Below, in pieces: positions 32,524-42,892 of a DNA stretch of 64,000 bases. The DNA comes from Paramyrothecium sp. XJ0827 (lineage: Eukaryota; Ascomycota; Sordariomycetes; Hypocreales; Stachybotryaceae): positions 1,860,001-1,924,000 of the forward strand of contig JAJFPB010000011.1 of NCBI GenBank assembly GCA_020881915.1, written 5' to 3'. The stretch's first letter is position 1. The number at the start of each line of letters is the position of its first letter. A program made the translations under genes and the position numbers. Under the pieces are notes generated by a model. The model searched no databases, was not told the DNA's origin, and saw nothing but the letters and a program-made list of their open reading frames with translations.

Positions 32524-35500
32524 CAGAGTGCGTAATCAACCAACTACTTCCAATCGTTGGAGCCGTTGGATCCTCCAACTGTGGGTCCAACTCAACTGAG
32601 ATCTCGCTCCCCGTGCTTGGCAACCAACCAATTCAGAAGTCCAGTTGATTGGGTTTGGATCCAACCGGTTCCAACTCGTTCCCAGTGTCCGAGGGTCATG
32701 TGAGGCCCGGGCGCCGTAACTTTGACCCAACCTTCAACTTCCCAGTTTGGCTTTTCGTACGGCCCGCTGGCCAATGATCGGCCGCTGAGGGGCATCATCT
32801 TGAGCCAAACGAAACAAACCCTTTCTCGCCTCTCCCACCCGCGCCAGCTTCGCGCTCTTCTCGCGCCAGCCTGGCGTCTGATTATAATTCATTCTTGAGC
32901 TTATCATTCAGCTTCTCCACGGAAGGCTGAACGGTGGGGCCTTGGAAGTTAAGCCTCCGCGTGAAGGCCTGTGGGGATCTATAAAGTCGCTAGTACATGC
33001 GTCCAGTGAAACATTTTGACTTGTGTGTAGGTACAGCGACCTGTCACCCCACATTCATCAGTCACAGTGGTCGATGTTCACTGTCATGCACACGGCATTC
33101 TAGACTACGAAACGATACCTTGGAAACATATCTCTAACCATGATAGAATTGATACCAGAAGAAAGCTTTCAGCAAAAGAAATTCAGTGAGTATACTTTAA
33201 CTGTATGAATGTTATTTCACGTAGAGAGTGACGTGTTTATTAGGATTCAGCAATTTCGTTCAGCAGCAAGATACGTCGGACAGTCTACCCTATACACGCT
33301 AGATAAGAGCTACCGTACAGGCCGCCTATTTATTATGGTGGGGCTGGTATCTCTTAACTCCACAGCTTAGGCTTCGCCGCTGAGATAACATACTCTTTAC
33401 TATCTCTCATGTTGCAAGATACATCCGGTACCGTAGATTATATAGTGCCGTGGCTGTGCCTGCTAACATGCCTTAGCACCACATCAGAGCTTCGCGATTT
33501 GCACACGGCGCGTCGGATCGCGTGGCGGTTTCTCAACGCGTTAATTGTCCCTGCAGACGGCCTGGAAAGGCTGCGCTGTCGTGCCCGATAAAATGGAGGC
33601 AAAGGACGTTGGCCTCTGGTCGTCAAATGTTGCAGTACGTCGCCGCTGAAGGAAGCCATACTATTCCTTCGCTGACAGACTCCAGCAGTCTAGCTTCCCA
33701 GCCAACACGATGGATATCGATTCCCAGGACATTTTCTTGGGCCAAGTAGGATCTGAAACGTCCTTGACCCTACATTCGTCTCCCTGCCCGTCGAGGCTCT
33801 CTACTCAGTCCTCATTCTTGTCAGGTTCAACGCCGCAGACCCCGCCGAGGAAGATATTTAACCTGGATGAGAATCCTACGCCTGGCGAGATAGCCACGTT
33901 CCCGTTCGAGCTCTTCAACGACGAGCTTCGGGCAGGCACGCCTCCGAGGACTAATGGCGCAAAGGTTGCCTGGTGGTGGGTGAAAGGGTTCCGTATGAGG
34001 CTCAAGGGTAACAGCAAGAAGCTTCGATGGGTATGCCGTCTGTGCGTGAGGAAGAGGTGCCGGACGGTCTCGCACTTCTCGTACGAATCTAACGGCAGTG
34101 CCAATATTATCAAGCACCTGCGAGATATTCATGGGATCAAGGTAAGCAATAAGCAGCTCCTCATTCTTTTACTCCAACTCAATCTTGCAGGACCCAGGAA
34201 GGAAAGACGTGACGCCGCCCAGCCGCACTAAGACTCTGACAGAACACTTTGGAGTGACTGCAGCCCCAGCCGACCAGCGTATCTTTTCTACCATTCTTGG
34301 GAGGCTCAAACTCGGCGCATTCGAAGAGCTTCTCGTCGACTGGATAACACACGATAATCTTCCTTTCCGACTAATCGAGAGTGAGCGTCTCCGCCGCCTC
34401 ATTGAGTTTGTCAACCCCGATGTACAAAGACAAGATACCATCTTCCGCGGTTCTTCGGTCTCGACTGCGATCGATCTACAATGGGGCGAAAGGAGCTGTA
34501 ACGGAACATCTAAAAACTGCTCGTGGCAAGATTCACATCACATTTGATGGCTGGACGTCTCGCAATCAGCTCTCGTTGCTTGGAGTCAACTGCTTCTTTG
34601 TTGACGAACAATGGCGGCACCGAAACTGCTTCTCGCCCTTCCAGCCGTATCCGGACGCCATACTGGCGATAGCTTAGCTAACGAAGTGGCTGACGTCTTG
34701 GCAGAGTGGGATCTTGGAGGCGACCGGCTTGGGTATATGGTCCTTGATAATGCCAGCAATAACGACACGGCAATGGTGGCTCTCGGCAACGAATTCGAGT
34801 TTGACCCAGACGAACACCGTCTCCGCTGTCTGGGCCACGTCATTAACCTCGCCGTCAAGCAGCTGATATTCGGCAAGGCGGCGGACGCAATGGAGCATAC
34901 AGGCAGCAACGAACTGGACTCCGAATACGATTTCGACTCTCTACCGGCCGATAAGCTTATGCAATGGCGGAGGAGGGGCCCAATTGGTCGACTTCACAAT
35001 CTCAACGCCGCTGTCTTGAACTCGCCACAACACTTAGAGTGCCTCTTGAAGTGGCAAGAAGAAGATCCCAAAAGCGGTGTCCTTGAACTCGTCGATCCTG
35101 AGACTAGGAAGAAGCGAGTGCCGCTCAGACCTATCGCTGACAACGAGACCCGCTGGAACTCTCGCCACCGTATGATGGTCCGCGCTCTGCTTCTCCGTAG
35201 ATACTTCAATCGGATTGTCGACAAGGCAGAAAGGGCGTGGGGAAGGGGCAAGAGAAAGTCAACGAAGCCTTCTATAATTGACGACGAGCTGTCAGAAGAG
35301 GACTGGGATGTGGTTGAGGTTTTAATTCAAGTCTTGCGGCCGTTTGATGAGATCTCCGTTCGTCTACAAGGCAACCCGAAGACTAGCGAGGATAACCATG
35401 TTACCACCGGCTCCTTTTGGGAGTATTTCCCCTCCTTTGAGTATCTCTTAACGCATTTAGAGGAGCTCAAGCAGAGTCATGACCTCCTTGAGGGCTTGGG

Positions 35501-36350
35501 AAAGGACAGCGCTGATATGGTTGCTACCCATATCAACCTTGCGTGGATGAAGCTTAACGAGTACTACGATAAACTCTGGCCTGTTGCGTATATCGGTGCT
35601 GTAGTGCTTCACCCTTGCTTTGGGTGGCCGGCGCTGCAATACCACTGGGAAGGACATGCGGATGCGACGCAGTGGGAAGAAGATTACTCGACAAGACTCA
35701 AGAAGATGTGGAAGGAGGAGTATGCTACTCGCGTGGTTCCTGGCTTAGCGATGCTGTCGACAGCGAGCAGCCGAAGGGCGCTCTCTGGATATGACGCGTT
35801 CCTGGCACAGTCGCTTGGCAAACGCAAAAGGGCGCATCCAGATGACAGAGCGGGATATCCTTCGCAACGGCGCCCAGCGCTTGACGAGTACGAACGTTAT
35901 ATCCAGACGTTTACCCCAGCCGACGACAAATGCCAATTCAGCCCTCTTTCTTGGTGGAAAGAGCACGAAATGGAGTATCCGAACCTCTCTCGAATGGCCT
36001 CTGACTTGCTGTCTATCCCTACAATGTCAGCAGAGACTGAAAGGTCGTTCAGTAGCGCGGGCAAGATGGTATCACCTTTACGAACTCGTCTTGATCGACA
36101 CACTATTGGGATGGCGCAGAGTATGCGGTCATGGAGCAGGGAGGGTATTGTCCTACCCTCATGGCAGTGATGAGTGGGATCGGCGTTAAGACGTGAAGAT
36201 CGGAGATATCCGTTGGTCCGAAACAACCAACTGCAATCCAACTGAGAGCAGCCTCGTCCAACGTCAATCCAACTGAAATATACTTGGCCGGATGTCAATC
36301 CAACTGCGAGGAGGTACCAGTTGAGTTGAATTGGTTGATTACGCACTCTG
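32524..36350 (+). mobile_element. hAT transposon copy B
   Basis: A 3,827-bp inverted copy of the element at 11133-14960, with the same 20-bp ends and GTTGGAT-type subterminal repeats. It differs from copy A by one missing G near 34621 and one C/T substitution that changes a Leu to a Pro codon near 35372. I noticed no other difference. The left flank belongs to the PTH11-type gene and the right flank to a PiggyBac. Confidence 0.97.
33710..36170 (+). pseudogene. hAT transposase (copy B), frameshifted
   Basis: Same exon layout as copy A (exon 1 33710-34141, intron 34142-34190, exon 2 from 34191), with the same one-base step after EFVNPDV. In addition, a deleted G at about 34621 breaks the frame right after FFVDEQWRHR. 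The downstream 519-codon part is open but out of register. Copy A is thus the better candidate for any activity. Confidence 0.88.
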
Positions 36351-37440
36351 GTCCTAGATGACGATAAGGCTCTGAACCCGACCCAAGCTGTCGTTGTTTT
36401 CCTAGTAAACAAGCTGCCCGCCAATATATATCATGTCTTTGTTGATAACCTCTTTTCATCGCCGCAGCTCTTCCGGCAGCTATGAGAGCTAGGCATTGGA
36501 GCCACAAGCACAGCCCGTACGAATAGTGGCATACATAGGGACCTTGTCAACGCCAAAAAAGACGATACTAAGGGCCGGAACCTATGGTCATGGGGGCATC
36601 TTATAGCCAAACCTACATCTGATAATAAGGTCCGGCTATCTAGAAGATCCTACTGAATTTCCCTACTAATTACTAGATATCTAGGTCAACCAAATCGGCT
36701 GGAAGGACAATGCCTTAGTGTTGTTTTTTACTACAGTTTACACCGGCCAAGAGACCATCAATTGCATCCGCCGGCGGCCAACAACAACAAGGGCTCGAGC
36801 CCGCTCAATCAAGCGGCTCTTTGGCAACGAGGCCATCTTGAAGCTAGATATCCCGTCTGTCGCAGCCGATTATAATAACTGGATGAATGCTGTGGATCGT
36901 AGTGATCATCTTCGGTCCAATAAGCATTTTAACCGTCGTCAGAGACGGGGTCCGGCTCGAGCTATTACCTGGTCTTTCCTCCTTGCTATAGCTCTGTGTA
37001 ATAGCTTCCTTTTGCAACGAGACGGTCAACCAAGGTGGAAACGCCACAAGGCTCAAAGTCGGTTCCAACAGGCCTTAGTTGACGATATCTTCCGTACATA
37101 CGGAAAAGACGGGACATCTAGACAACGATATCAAGCCGGCAATAGCTCGATCTCAACAGACGAACATACTTGGATTAATAGGAAGAAAAGAGCCTGCTGT
37201 CTAGCTTGTCAGGGCATTCAAATTGGTCCAAGGACAAAGACCTCACAGCAGGCTCAAAAACGCCGTCAAAATGACGCCCCTTTGGCCACATTAGATGCAA
37301 ATAGCATCAATAGCCGAGCTGAGCGCCCTACGAAGAAAAGGAAACAAGGAACATGGACCCGCAACGGCTGTGACGTATGTAATGTAGCCATTTGTAACAA
37401 GGATAAATGCTGGGACTTCTATCATAGGCAAAATTATTAG
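36351..37440 (+). pseudogene. PiggyBac transposase, C-terminal part
   Basis: After NIYHVFVDNLFSSPQLF (second catalytic Asp) there is an in-frame TGA in RQL*ELGIGATSTARTN. A 55-bp intron (36630-36684, GTCCGG...CTAG with CTAAT) then leads to VNQIGWKDN and the open stretch VAADYNNWMNAVDRSDHLRS (third Asp). The protein ends in a Cys-rich zinc-binding tail: CCLACQGIQIG, then CDVCNVAICNKDKCWDFYH. The same TGA is present in the sister copy at 53.1 kb, so the stop predates their duplication. Confidence 0.88.
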
Positions 37441-37529
37441 GTAGATTATGTACCTATATTTTAGAGCATTTTAATTGGTACAGATGCCTGTACGATACAT
37501 CCCCTGCACCTTATGACGCTCAAGGGGAT
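36351..37529 (+). mobile_element. PiggyBac element, 3' half
   Basis: It starts with the target 8-mer GTCCTAGA at the hAT boundary and ends with a 40-bp terminal repeat at 37490-37529 (reverse complement of the other end). The reading frame continues exactly where the half at 14961-15919 stops: GIDEVLD on one side, DDKALNPTQAVVVFL on the other. No TTAA duplication is visible at the outer borders (CTCGAGTACT before the 5' end, GTAACTTTGC after the 3' end). Confidence 0.93.
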
Positions 37530-37950
37530 GTAACTTTGCCGATGGCTCATCATCTCCTTTGCGAATCAAATAAGAATCACAGGGACCGGTATGGGTGTTG
37601 AAGTGTTGGTGTTGGTGCCGGAATGAGAAGGCCGTGATGATCAAAGCCGAAGTCGGCGAACCATCTTGAAATATCATCGGCCAAGGCGGCGCTTCTCGGT
37701 TTCGCCGTTGGACCGGCCCTTCTTGACGTTCTCTGTGTACTCTGACTCTGTATCGGTCGACGAAGCTCATCTCGCTCGCGTTGTCGGTCTTCTCGTGGGT
37801 TTCGCAGCCGTCTCGTCGTCAATTCGCGTCATCTCCTTCGCCTTCGCGCTTGGCTTCACCCGACGCGTCGGGCCGTTTTGGCGTCGCGGGGCTCGAGTAC
37901 TCCACCACGATTTCCCCCGCAGTGGATTCCGCCATCAGGAACAGGTTCGC
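37530..37950 (-). CDS. hypothetical gene fragment beside a PiggyBac end
   Basis: From 37950 the minus strand reads MAESTAGEIVVEYSSPATPK and continues in basic, low-complexity sequence in more than one frame. A long frame from 37770 (SFVDRYRVRVHRERQE) runs straight into the PiggyBac terminal repeat and stops at 37471 with a PLERHKVQGMYRTGICTN tail. The native 3' end has been lost to the insertion. Family unknown; the splice structure is unclear. Confidence 0.3.
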
Positions 37951-38348
37951 CCCACACCACCAAGAAAAGATTTGCATAAAGCTATCTACTTGCAAATTCG
38001 TCCCGTCGTGGAGTCGAGCAGTCTTAGTTGTTTGTACAGTGAAAGGCGCAATCTCGTCCTATACCGTAAAAGGCGAATCGGGTGTCGCAGTTTTTAATTA
38101 ACTGTTTTTTAACGGTCGCGGCGAGACAAACCAAGGGTTGGCTACCACGAATAAGCGTCCGACTAGGACTCTGCTCCTCGTATCGATGGATGGGGCTGAA
38201 TAAGATTTCTATTTGAAACTTGAAAGAGATTATCACTATGATGGAACCGCATGGCTAACTAACGAGGCCAGAGAAGCTTCAACTTGAGGCCATCGGAAAG
38301 CGGAAACCGCTGATACAACGAGCAAGAGCACCTAAAGCGGCCGGTTGT
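37951..38348. other. no recognisable gene
   Basis: AT-richer intergenic DNA downstream of the methyltransferase gene. Confidence 0.4.
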
Positions 38349-39910
38349 TTAAGCAGCAGTTAATTCCTCAGGTTTCCGCCCATACACCAGAGTCCTATCG
38401 CCGAATACCTAGTCAGCATTTGTAAATGCAAGAATCTGGGTGCAAACAACTTACACCTTGTAGTACGGGTTGAGACTCTTATTCCTCAGCGCCTGCCTCA
38501 TCTGCGCAATGAAGACTTGGCACTCCTCGTACTTCCAGCCCATGACCTGCGTCAAGAGGAACAACCCGAACCCCTCGAGGCCGCCGTCCACGAACATCTG
38601 CACAAACTGTCCAATCTCCTTCAACTTGGGGTCAAGCGGCCAGCCGCTCATGGGAAGCCGGAACTTCTTCTCAGTGATGTCGACAAAGCCCGCCTCGTCC
38701 ATGAGATCATGCATGCGCGAGCCAATGGCGATCTTGAACGTCTTGCCCATCTTCTCGCCCGCCTCTTGGAACACGCGGTTCCAGCGGTGGTAGATGTGCT
38801 CAGGGTCAGTGACAACGTCGGAGTGGGTGCGGATATCGAGCTCGAGGTCCTCGAACCAGCCGCCGGGCTTGAGGTGGCGGAAGGCCTTCTTGTAGAGGGC
38901 GGACCAGTCGTCGATGCTGCCGTAGAGGTCGCGGATGTGGATGTAGTCGAAATGGTCGGCCGGCCAGGTCCACTCGAGCTGGGCGTCATCCAGGGCGAAC
39001 TCGCAGTTGGGCGGCACCCAGGATGGCTGGATGGGAGAGATGTCGGTGCCGATGACATGGGCGCCGGGGAACTGGTCGGCGAAGTCTCTGGGAGAGGGTC
39101 AGCACTTGGGCGGGGGCGAGACGGGCTCGATCAGCAAACGCACATGGCCCATATTCCGGTGCCAGTTCCTATATCCAACACCTTCTGGTCGGGTTGAGGC
39201 TATGTTAGGCCTAAAAAGTTGCGCAAACAGGGAAGGGAGCGCAACAGGCGAGGCGCACCTGGGGATTGTCGCCAATGGGCGCTTGAAAAAGCTGATTGTC
39301 GAAGTAGAGCAGAATGTAGTGGTGCCTGTCATGGCAGGTGAGTGGAAGTGCCCTGTTGAGGCTGATTGCCAGCCACTGCACAAACTCACGTAATGTCCAG
39401 ACTTTCATTTTGCCGGTCGTCGTTGGGGCCCCTGGCAGACGCTCGAGATGTCAGCTCGTTGGCCACAGCCCTATCAAGCCAGGCGGTCGCCTTCGGCCCG
39501 TATAGTCGAAGGTCATGTCGCACCAATACTCCGTAGTCTTGGAATTTCCATAGGTACGGCCGTGGATGTTGCGGAAGTCCCGGATGCTATCGGTCAGGGA
39601 AGCCGTCGACTCGTTCGAAGAGCTACCGCGGGGAGGCAGCACGTCAGCACATACCGAGCGTGAGCGCAGACGGAGGCCGTGGGAGTGGGAGCACGCTACC
39701 TCAATTCCGACGCTGCATCGTTGTGCTCGCCTGCATCGTCGAATTGGGGATCCTGCGGTCGCACGAGCGAACGTTAGTGGAAATGCGGCCAGCGGACATC
39801 CCAGGCGTCCGTGGGGCGGTGAAACGTACTGCCGCAATAGGGGCTGATGTCGCGGCAGCGCCAGGAGCTGACCTGGGGCTTGACGCGGGTTTGGACCGTG
39901 GACTGCTCAT
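38349..39910 (-). CDS. LaeA-like SAM-dependent methyltransferase
   Basis: Eight exons (39910-39830, 39752-39700, 39622-39524, 39431-39390, 39325-39259, 39199-39144, 39087-38457, 38408-38349) join in phase to 362 residues. The N-terminus is Ser/Ala/Pro-rich, followed by SLTDSIRDFRNIHGRTYG, YWGPNDDRQNESLDI and LLYFDNQLFQAPIGDNPQ. The SAM-binding motif I is VLDIGTGTGIWAIDFADQF, followed by GTDISPIQPSWVPPNCEF. The C-terminus ends VYGRKPEELTAA. This order is typical of fungal methyltransferases around LaeA, many of which affect secondary metabolism or are of unknown substrate. The gene looks intact. A deleted PiggyBac lies 240 bp upstream and could touch its promoter. Confidence 0.88.
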
Positions 39911-40153
39911 GGCGGTGTTGTCTTCTCAGATCTGACCGCGGTTTATGGCATGGAAAGGTGTCAAGGAATACCTTGGGGAATTGCTCCAAGTTAAGGTACT
40001 GGGAGAAGTGCTGGACGGTGCAGGTGACGAGGGACGGACCGGCGCTGTCCCCCGCCCGAGCAAGACCCCCGCCTCACACCTTGACCCCTGTTTCCTAGCT
40101 CCTGTACAATTGGCCATCGTCGGGGACCAAGTTGCATCAAAACGACGAGCACC

Positions 40154-41187
40154 ATCTCTTTGACAGTGTAGCGGTGCAGGGGTTGTATCGACCTCCACAG
40201 TATCCCTGTCAACGCGTCATGATGTTCAGATACAACAAAATCCCTACCCACCTAAATAGCTATCTAACCGGTTTTTCAGCCCTTTCACAACAGACAACAA
40301 CGTAGGAACGCGCTGTCTAACGATGGAAGATACTGACGAGACCTCTGCGCCCACGGTTGGCCCTGACCAACGCGTTCCAGTGACTACTGACCATAGTACT
40401 CGCGAGCAAGCTGCAGATAACACATGCAGGCCTGACTATGACCCTGAGACACGGTCAGGGTCGCATTTTGAACCGCTTGATGTTCCGGAACGCCCCCTCG
40501 TTGTCCATCCACTTCCACCGACGTTGTTGAAGCTTTTCCAGCTATTCCTACCCGAATCAACGGTCCAACGCTGGGTTGACTATACGAACCATCCGGACAA
40601 CGCTCCAGCGACCGAGACAGTAAGAGGGACCCGTCAAAGTCGGTGGAAACGGACGTCTGTCGCAGAAATCTATATTTGGATAGGCATATTGATATATATG
40701 ACCCTACATAAGGAAAAACGCATTGAGGACTACTGGAAGGCTCCAACAGCTACCAAAATCGATGAAAATACCCCCTGGAGACACGTCCCTCTTCATCCGG
40801 TCATTCAATTCATGTCATATGACCGTTTTTTCCTAATTAAAAGACGGCTGCGCATTGACGATCCGGATACAATAGAAATCGGCGTCCCAAGCCCGTACAA
40901 CAAGGTCAACGAGTGGGCCAACCACCTGATGGATGCGTCAATGGCTGCTGTTGATGTCGGCAGCCACATTGGCGTTGACGAGAGCATCGTCGGCTTCCAA
41001 GGACGGTCAAAGCAGAAATTGACGATCAAGACCAAACCAACGCCCACAGGACTGAAGGTCTGGATGCTAGCTATCCAAGGCTATAAGTGATGTGGTTGAG
41101 TTTTATATGGGCTGGTAGATTTTTTGCTGTCCGAAAGGGTGGGGCGTCCGAAAGGGTGGTGGGGCATGGTACCGCACTCAAGGGGAT
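40154..41187 (+). mobile_element. internally deleted PiggyBac
   Basis: The 5' end (ATCTCTTTGACAG..., GGTGCAGGGGTTGTATCG) and the 3' end (CACTCAAGGGGAT at 41187) are diverged versions of the terminal repeats at 16051 and 37490. The middle keeps only the first 255 transposase codons. Right after the stop lies a short duplicated motif (GTCCGAAAGGGTGG twice, about 41135-41160). It would depend on a transposase made elsewhere. Confidence 0.8.
40323..41090 (+). pseudogene. PiggyBac transposase, N-terminal fragment
   Basis: 255 codons homologous to the first half of the copy at 15919 (EIYIWIGILIYMTLHK, YNKVNEWANHLMD, HIGVDESIVGF with the first catalytic Asp). The frame closes at 41090 after KVWMLAIQGYK, where the sister protein continues. 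The other two catalytic Asp residues are lost, so it cannot be active. Whether the truncated, intact-frame N-terminal protein is made is unknown. Confidence 0.85.
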
Positions 41188-41330
41188 ACGCTTAACGGTA
41201 TAACGCCCTAGCCTTCTACTAACAACTAACCTGATACAATCGGCCTTAGTCATAGTTAGGAACTGACCGTTACACATGAGGCGAAGCTATGCATCAGGTG
41301 GTCCTAGATGGCAAATGTTGATATTATCAC

Positions 41331-42499
41331 CTACTCGTTCCACTTCCACCCGTATTCCCTATGGACTTCACGAATGAGATCCACGCCCTTATCCCAGGCT
41401 TCCATCTTCTTAGCTTTTGAAACCGCAATATCGGGCACTATAAGGGTTCAGTTTCAGCAACTCTATCATGCAATGCATACCATATTCGCCGACGCAACTC
41501 ACCTTCGAGATAGCCATGGAACTGGTCCTCCACCCACATTGTCTCAATGCTTCTCTTCCTCTCCCCCCTGTCCTCGATCTCCCGCTTCACCCTCTCAACA
41601 AACTCGAGCTGCTCCTTTACTAGAATGTCCGCCTTGGGAACCACCAGCAACATCTTCTCAGGCAATGTCTCCAGCGCCGCCATGATGGGGTTCATCCTTG
41701 GGCTTTCGCCCATGTCGGGCTTTCTCGGCGCGGCGTAGGAATCGAATAGAGGGCACATGAAGGATAGCGGGTCCCACTCAGGCAAGTCCCCGGACTGAGG
41801 CTTCTCCCACGGCGTCGGGCGCATATCCACTGGCGCGTAGAAGGTAACGGATGCCTTGATGGCCGTGTCGGCTGGTGCATGGCATGCGGGTGCCTGGGTC
41901 GCAGCTAGCGCGAGGTTGCCGCCGGCGGAGTGGCCAGAGACAGTCATGAGGGTTGGGTCGGCGCCGAAGCGGGAGGCGGCATTGGTCTGGAGCCAGGCGA
42001 TGGCAGCATCAACGTCGTCGATTGCGGCAGGGAAGGGGTGGACCGGGGCAAGGCGGTAAGAGAGGGAGACGACGACGGCGCCAGTAGTACGGGCGAGGTG
42101 GTCGCAAAACGGGGCGGCAGATTCGGGGTAGCCGCCGACAAATCCGCCGGAATGGCAGTCCACATGGAGAGGCCGTAGGTGCCGACCAGGTCTAGTATTA
42201 TCCTCTAAGGCCAGGCGGCGCGGGTGCTTGAAAACTAGGACACGGAGCTCCCGGTCGGAGCCGGCAGGGATGTAGTCAACTGTAAAGGGGCGCCGGAAGA
42301 GGTAGGGAAGGGTGATAAGGGCATTGCCAAGGAGAGAGAGGGGCTGGAAGACGAGGAGACGCCAGCGAAGAGTCCAGGGCAGGTGGCGACCATACCAGAG
42401 GGCGTCAAGGGTCGGCCTCAGAAAGAGGGAGACGATATGGGCCAGGGTCCGCAGCATCTTGAGGGCGAGATGAGATTGTTGATGTGGGAAATACTTCAC
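41331..42499 (-). CDS. alpha/beta hydrolase (hormone-sensitive-lipase-like esterase)
   Basis: Two exons (42499-41503 and 41437-41331) with a 65-bp intron give 367 residues. The splice yields FHGYLEVPDIAVSKAKKM, which fits the family's C-terminus; read-through would end at 41438. A hydrophobic N-terminal segment suggests membrane association. The oxyanion region is DCHSGGFVGG, a variant of the usual HGGG. The nucleophile elbow is VSGHSAGGNLA (Ser in GHSAG). The catalytic His is likely in EDQFHGYLE, and an acid residue probably lies in the KADILV region. Members hydrolyse short carboxyl esters or lactones; the substrate is unknown. Confidence 0.85.
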
Positions 42500-42661
42500 G
42501 ATCTGGGCCGCCGCTCAAAAGAAAAATGAATGGCGCTACAGTTGCCTTGTCGCCTCAGGATCCTTGGAATCGACACCCATAGTGTCATGACCCAATTTGC
42601 GAACACAGGTCACGTGATCCTGGACCATGGCTCAAGGCGGTAGTGAAACCTAGTATATCTT

Positions 42662-42890
42662 GTCTCCTTGAGTGCTGTTAGCCACCAAACATGTAGCATA
42701 CAAGGATCTGAGCCAATTAAAACCGGGTAAAATCTAGTGACATTGAATTCCTAACGAATTGGCTGGTGATAGAAGTCCCAGCATTCAAGACTATTACAAA
42801 GAGCTACATTACAAGTCTCACAACCCCACCTTGTGCTCGTACCTCTGACCCTCTTGGAACCCGGCTGTGGCCCGGCCCTGCTATTGAGGC
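42662..42890 (-). mobile_element. PiggyBac relic (3' end), split by pogo
   Basis: Read on the minus strand it encodes SRWGCETCNVALCNS-like Cys-tail codons and CWDFYHQPIR, then the AT-rich tail and the outer end CACTCAAGGAGAC. It closely resembles the element at 57.1-58.9 kb. The pogo element interrupts it at a TA. A short matching continuation (NSLNSRAG region) is on the far side at 45609-45700. Confidence 0.7.
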
Positions 42891-42892
42891 TA

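Noticed and set aside
34381..34429. A 49-nt GTGAGC...AAG intron in the hAT A/B transposase
   Set aside because: It would restore the reading frame but remove the conserved (E)FVNP/YLNP block that all other hAT transposases here keep. I leave it as an open question and do not use it in the gene model.
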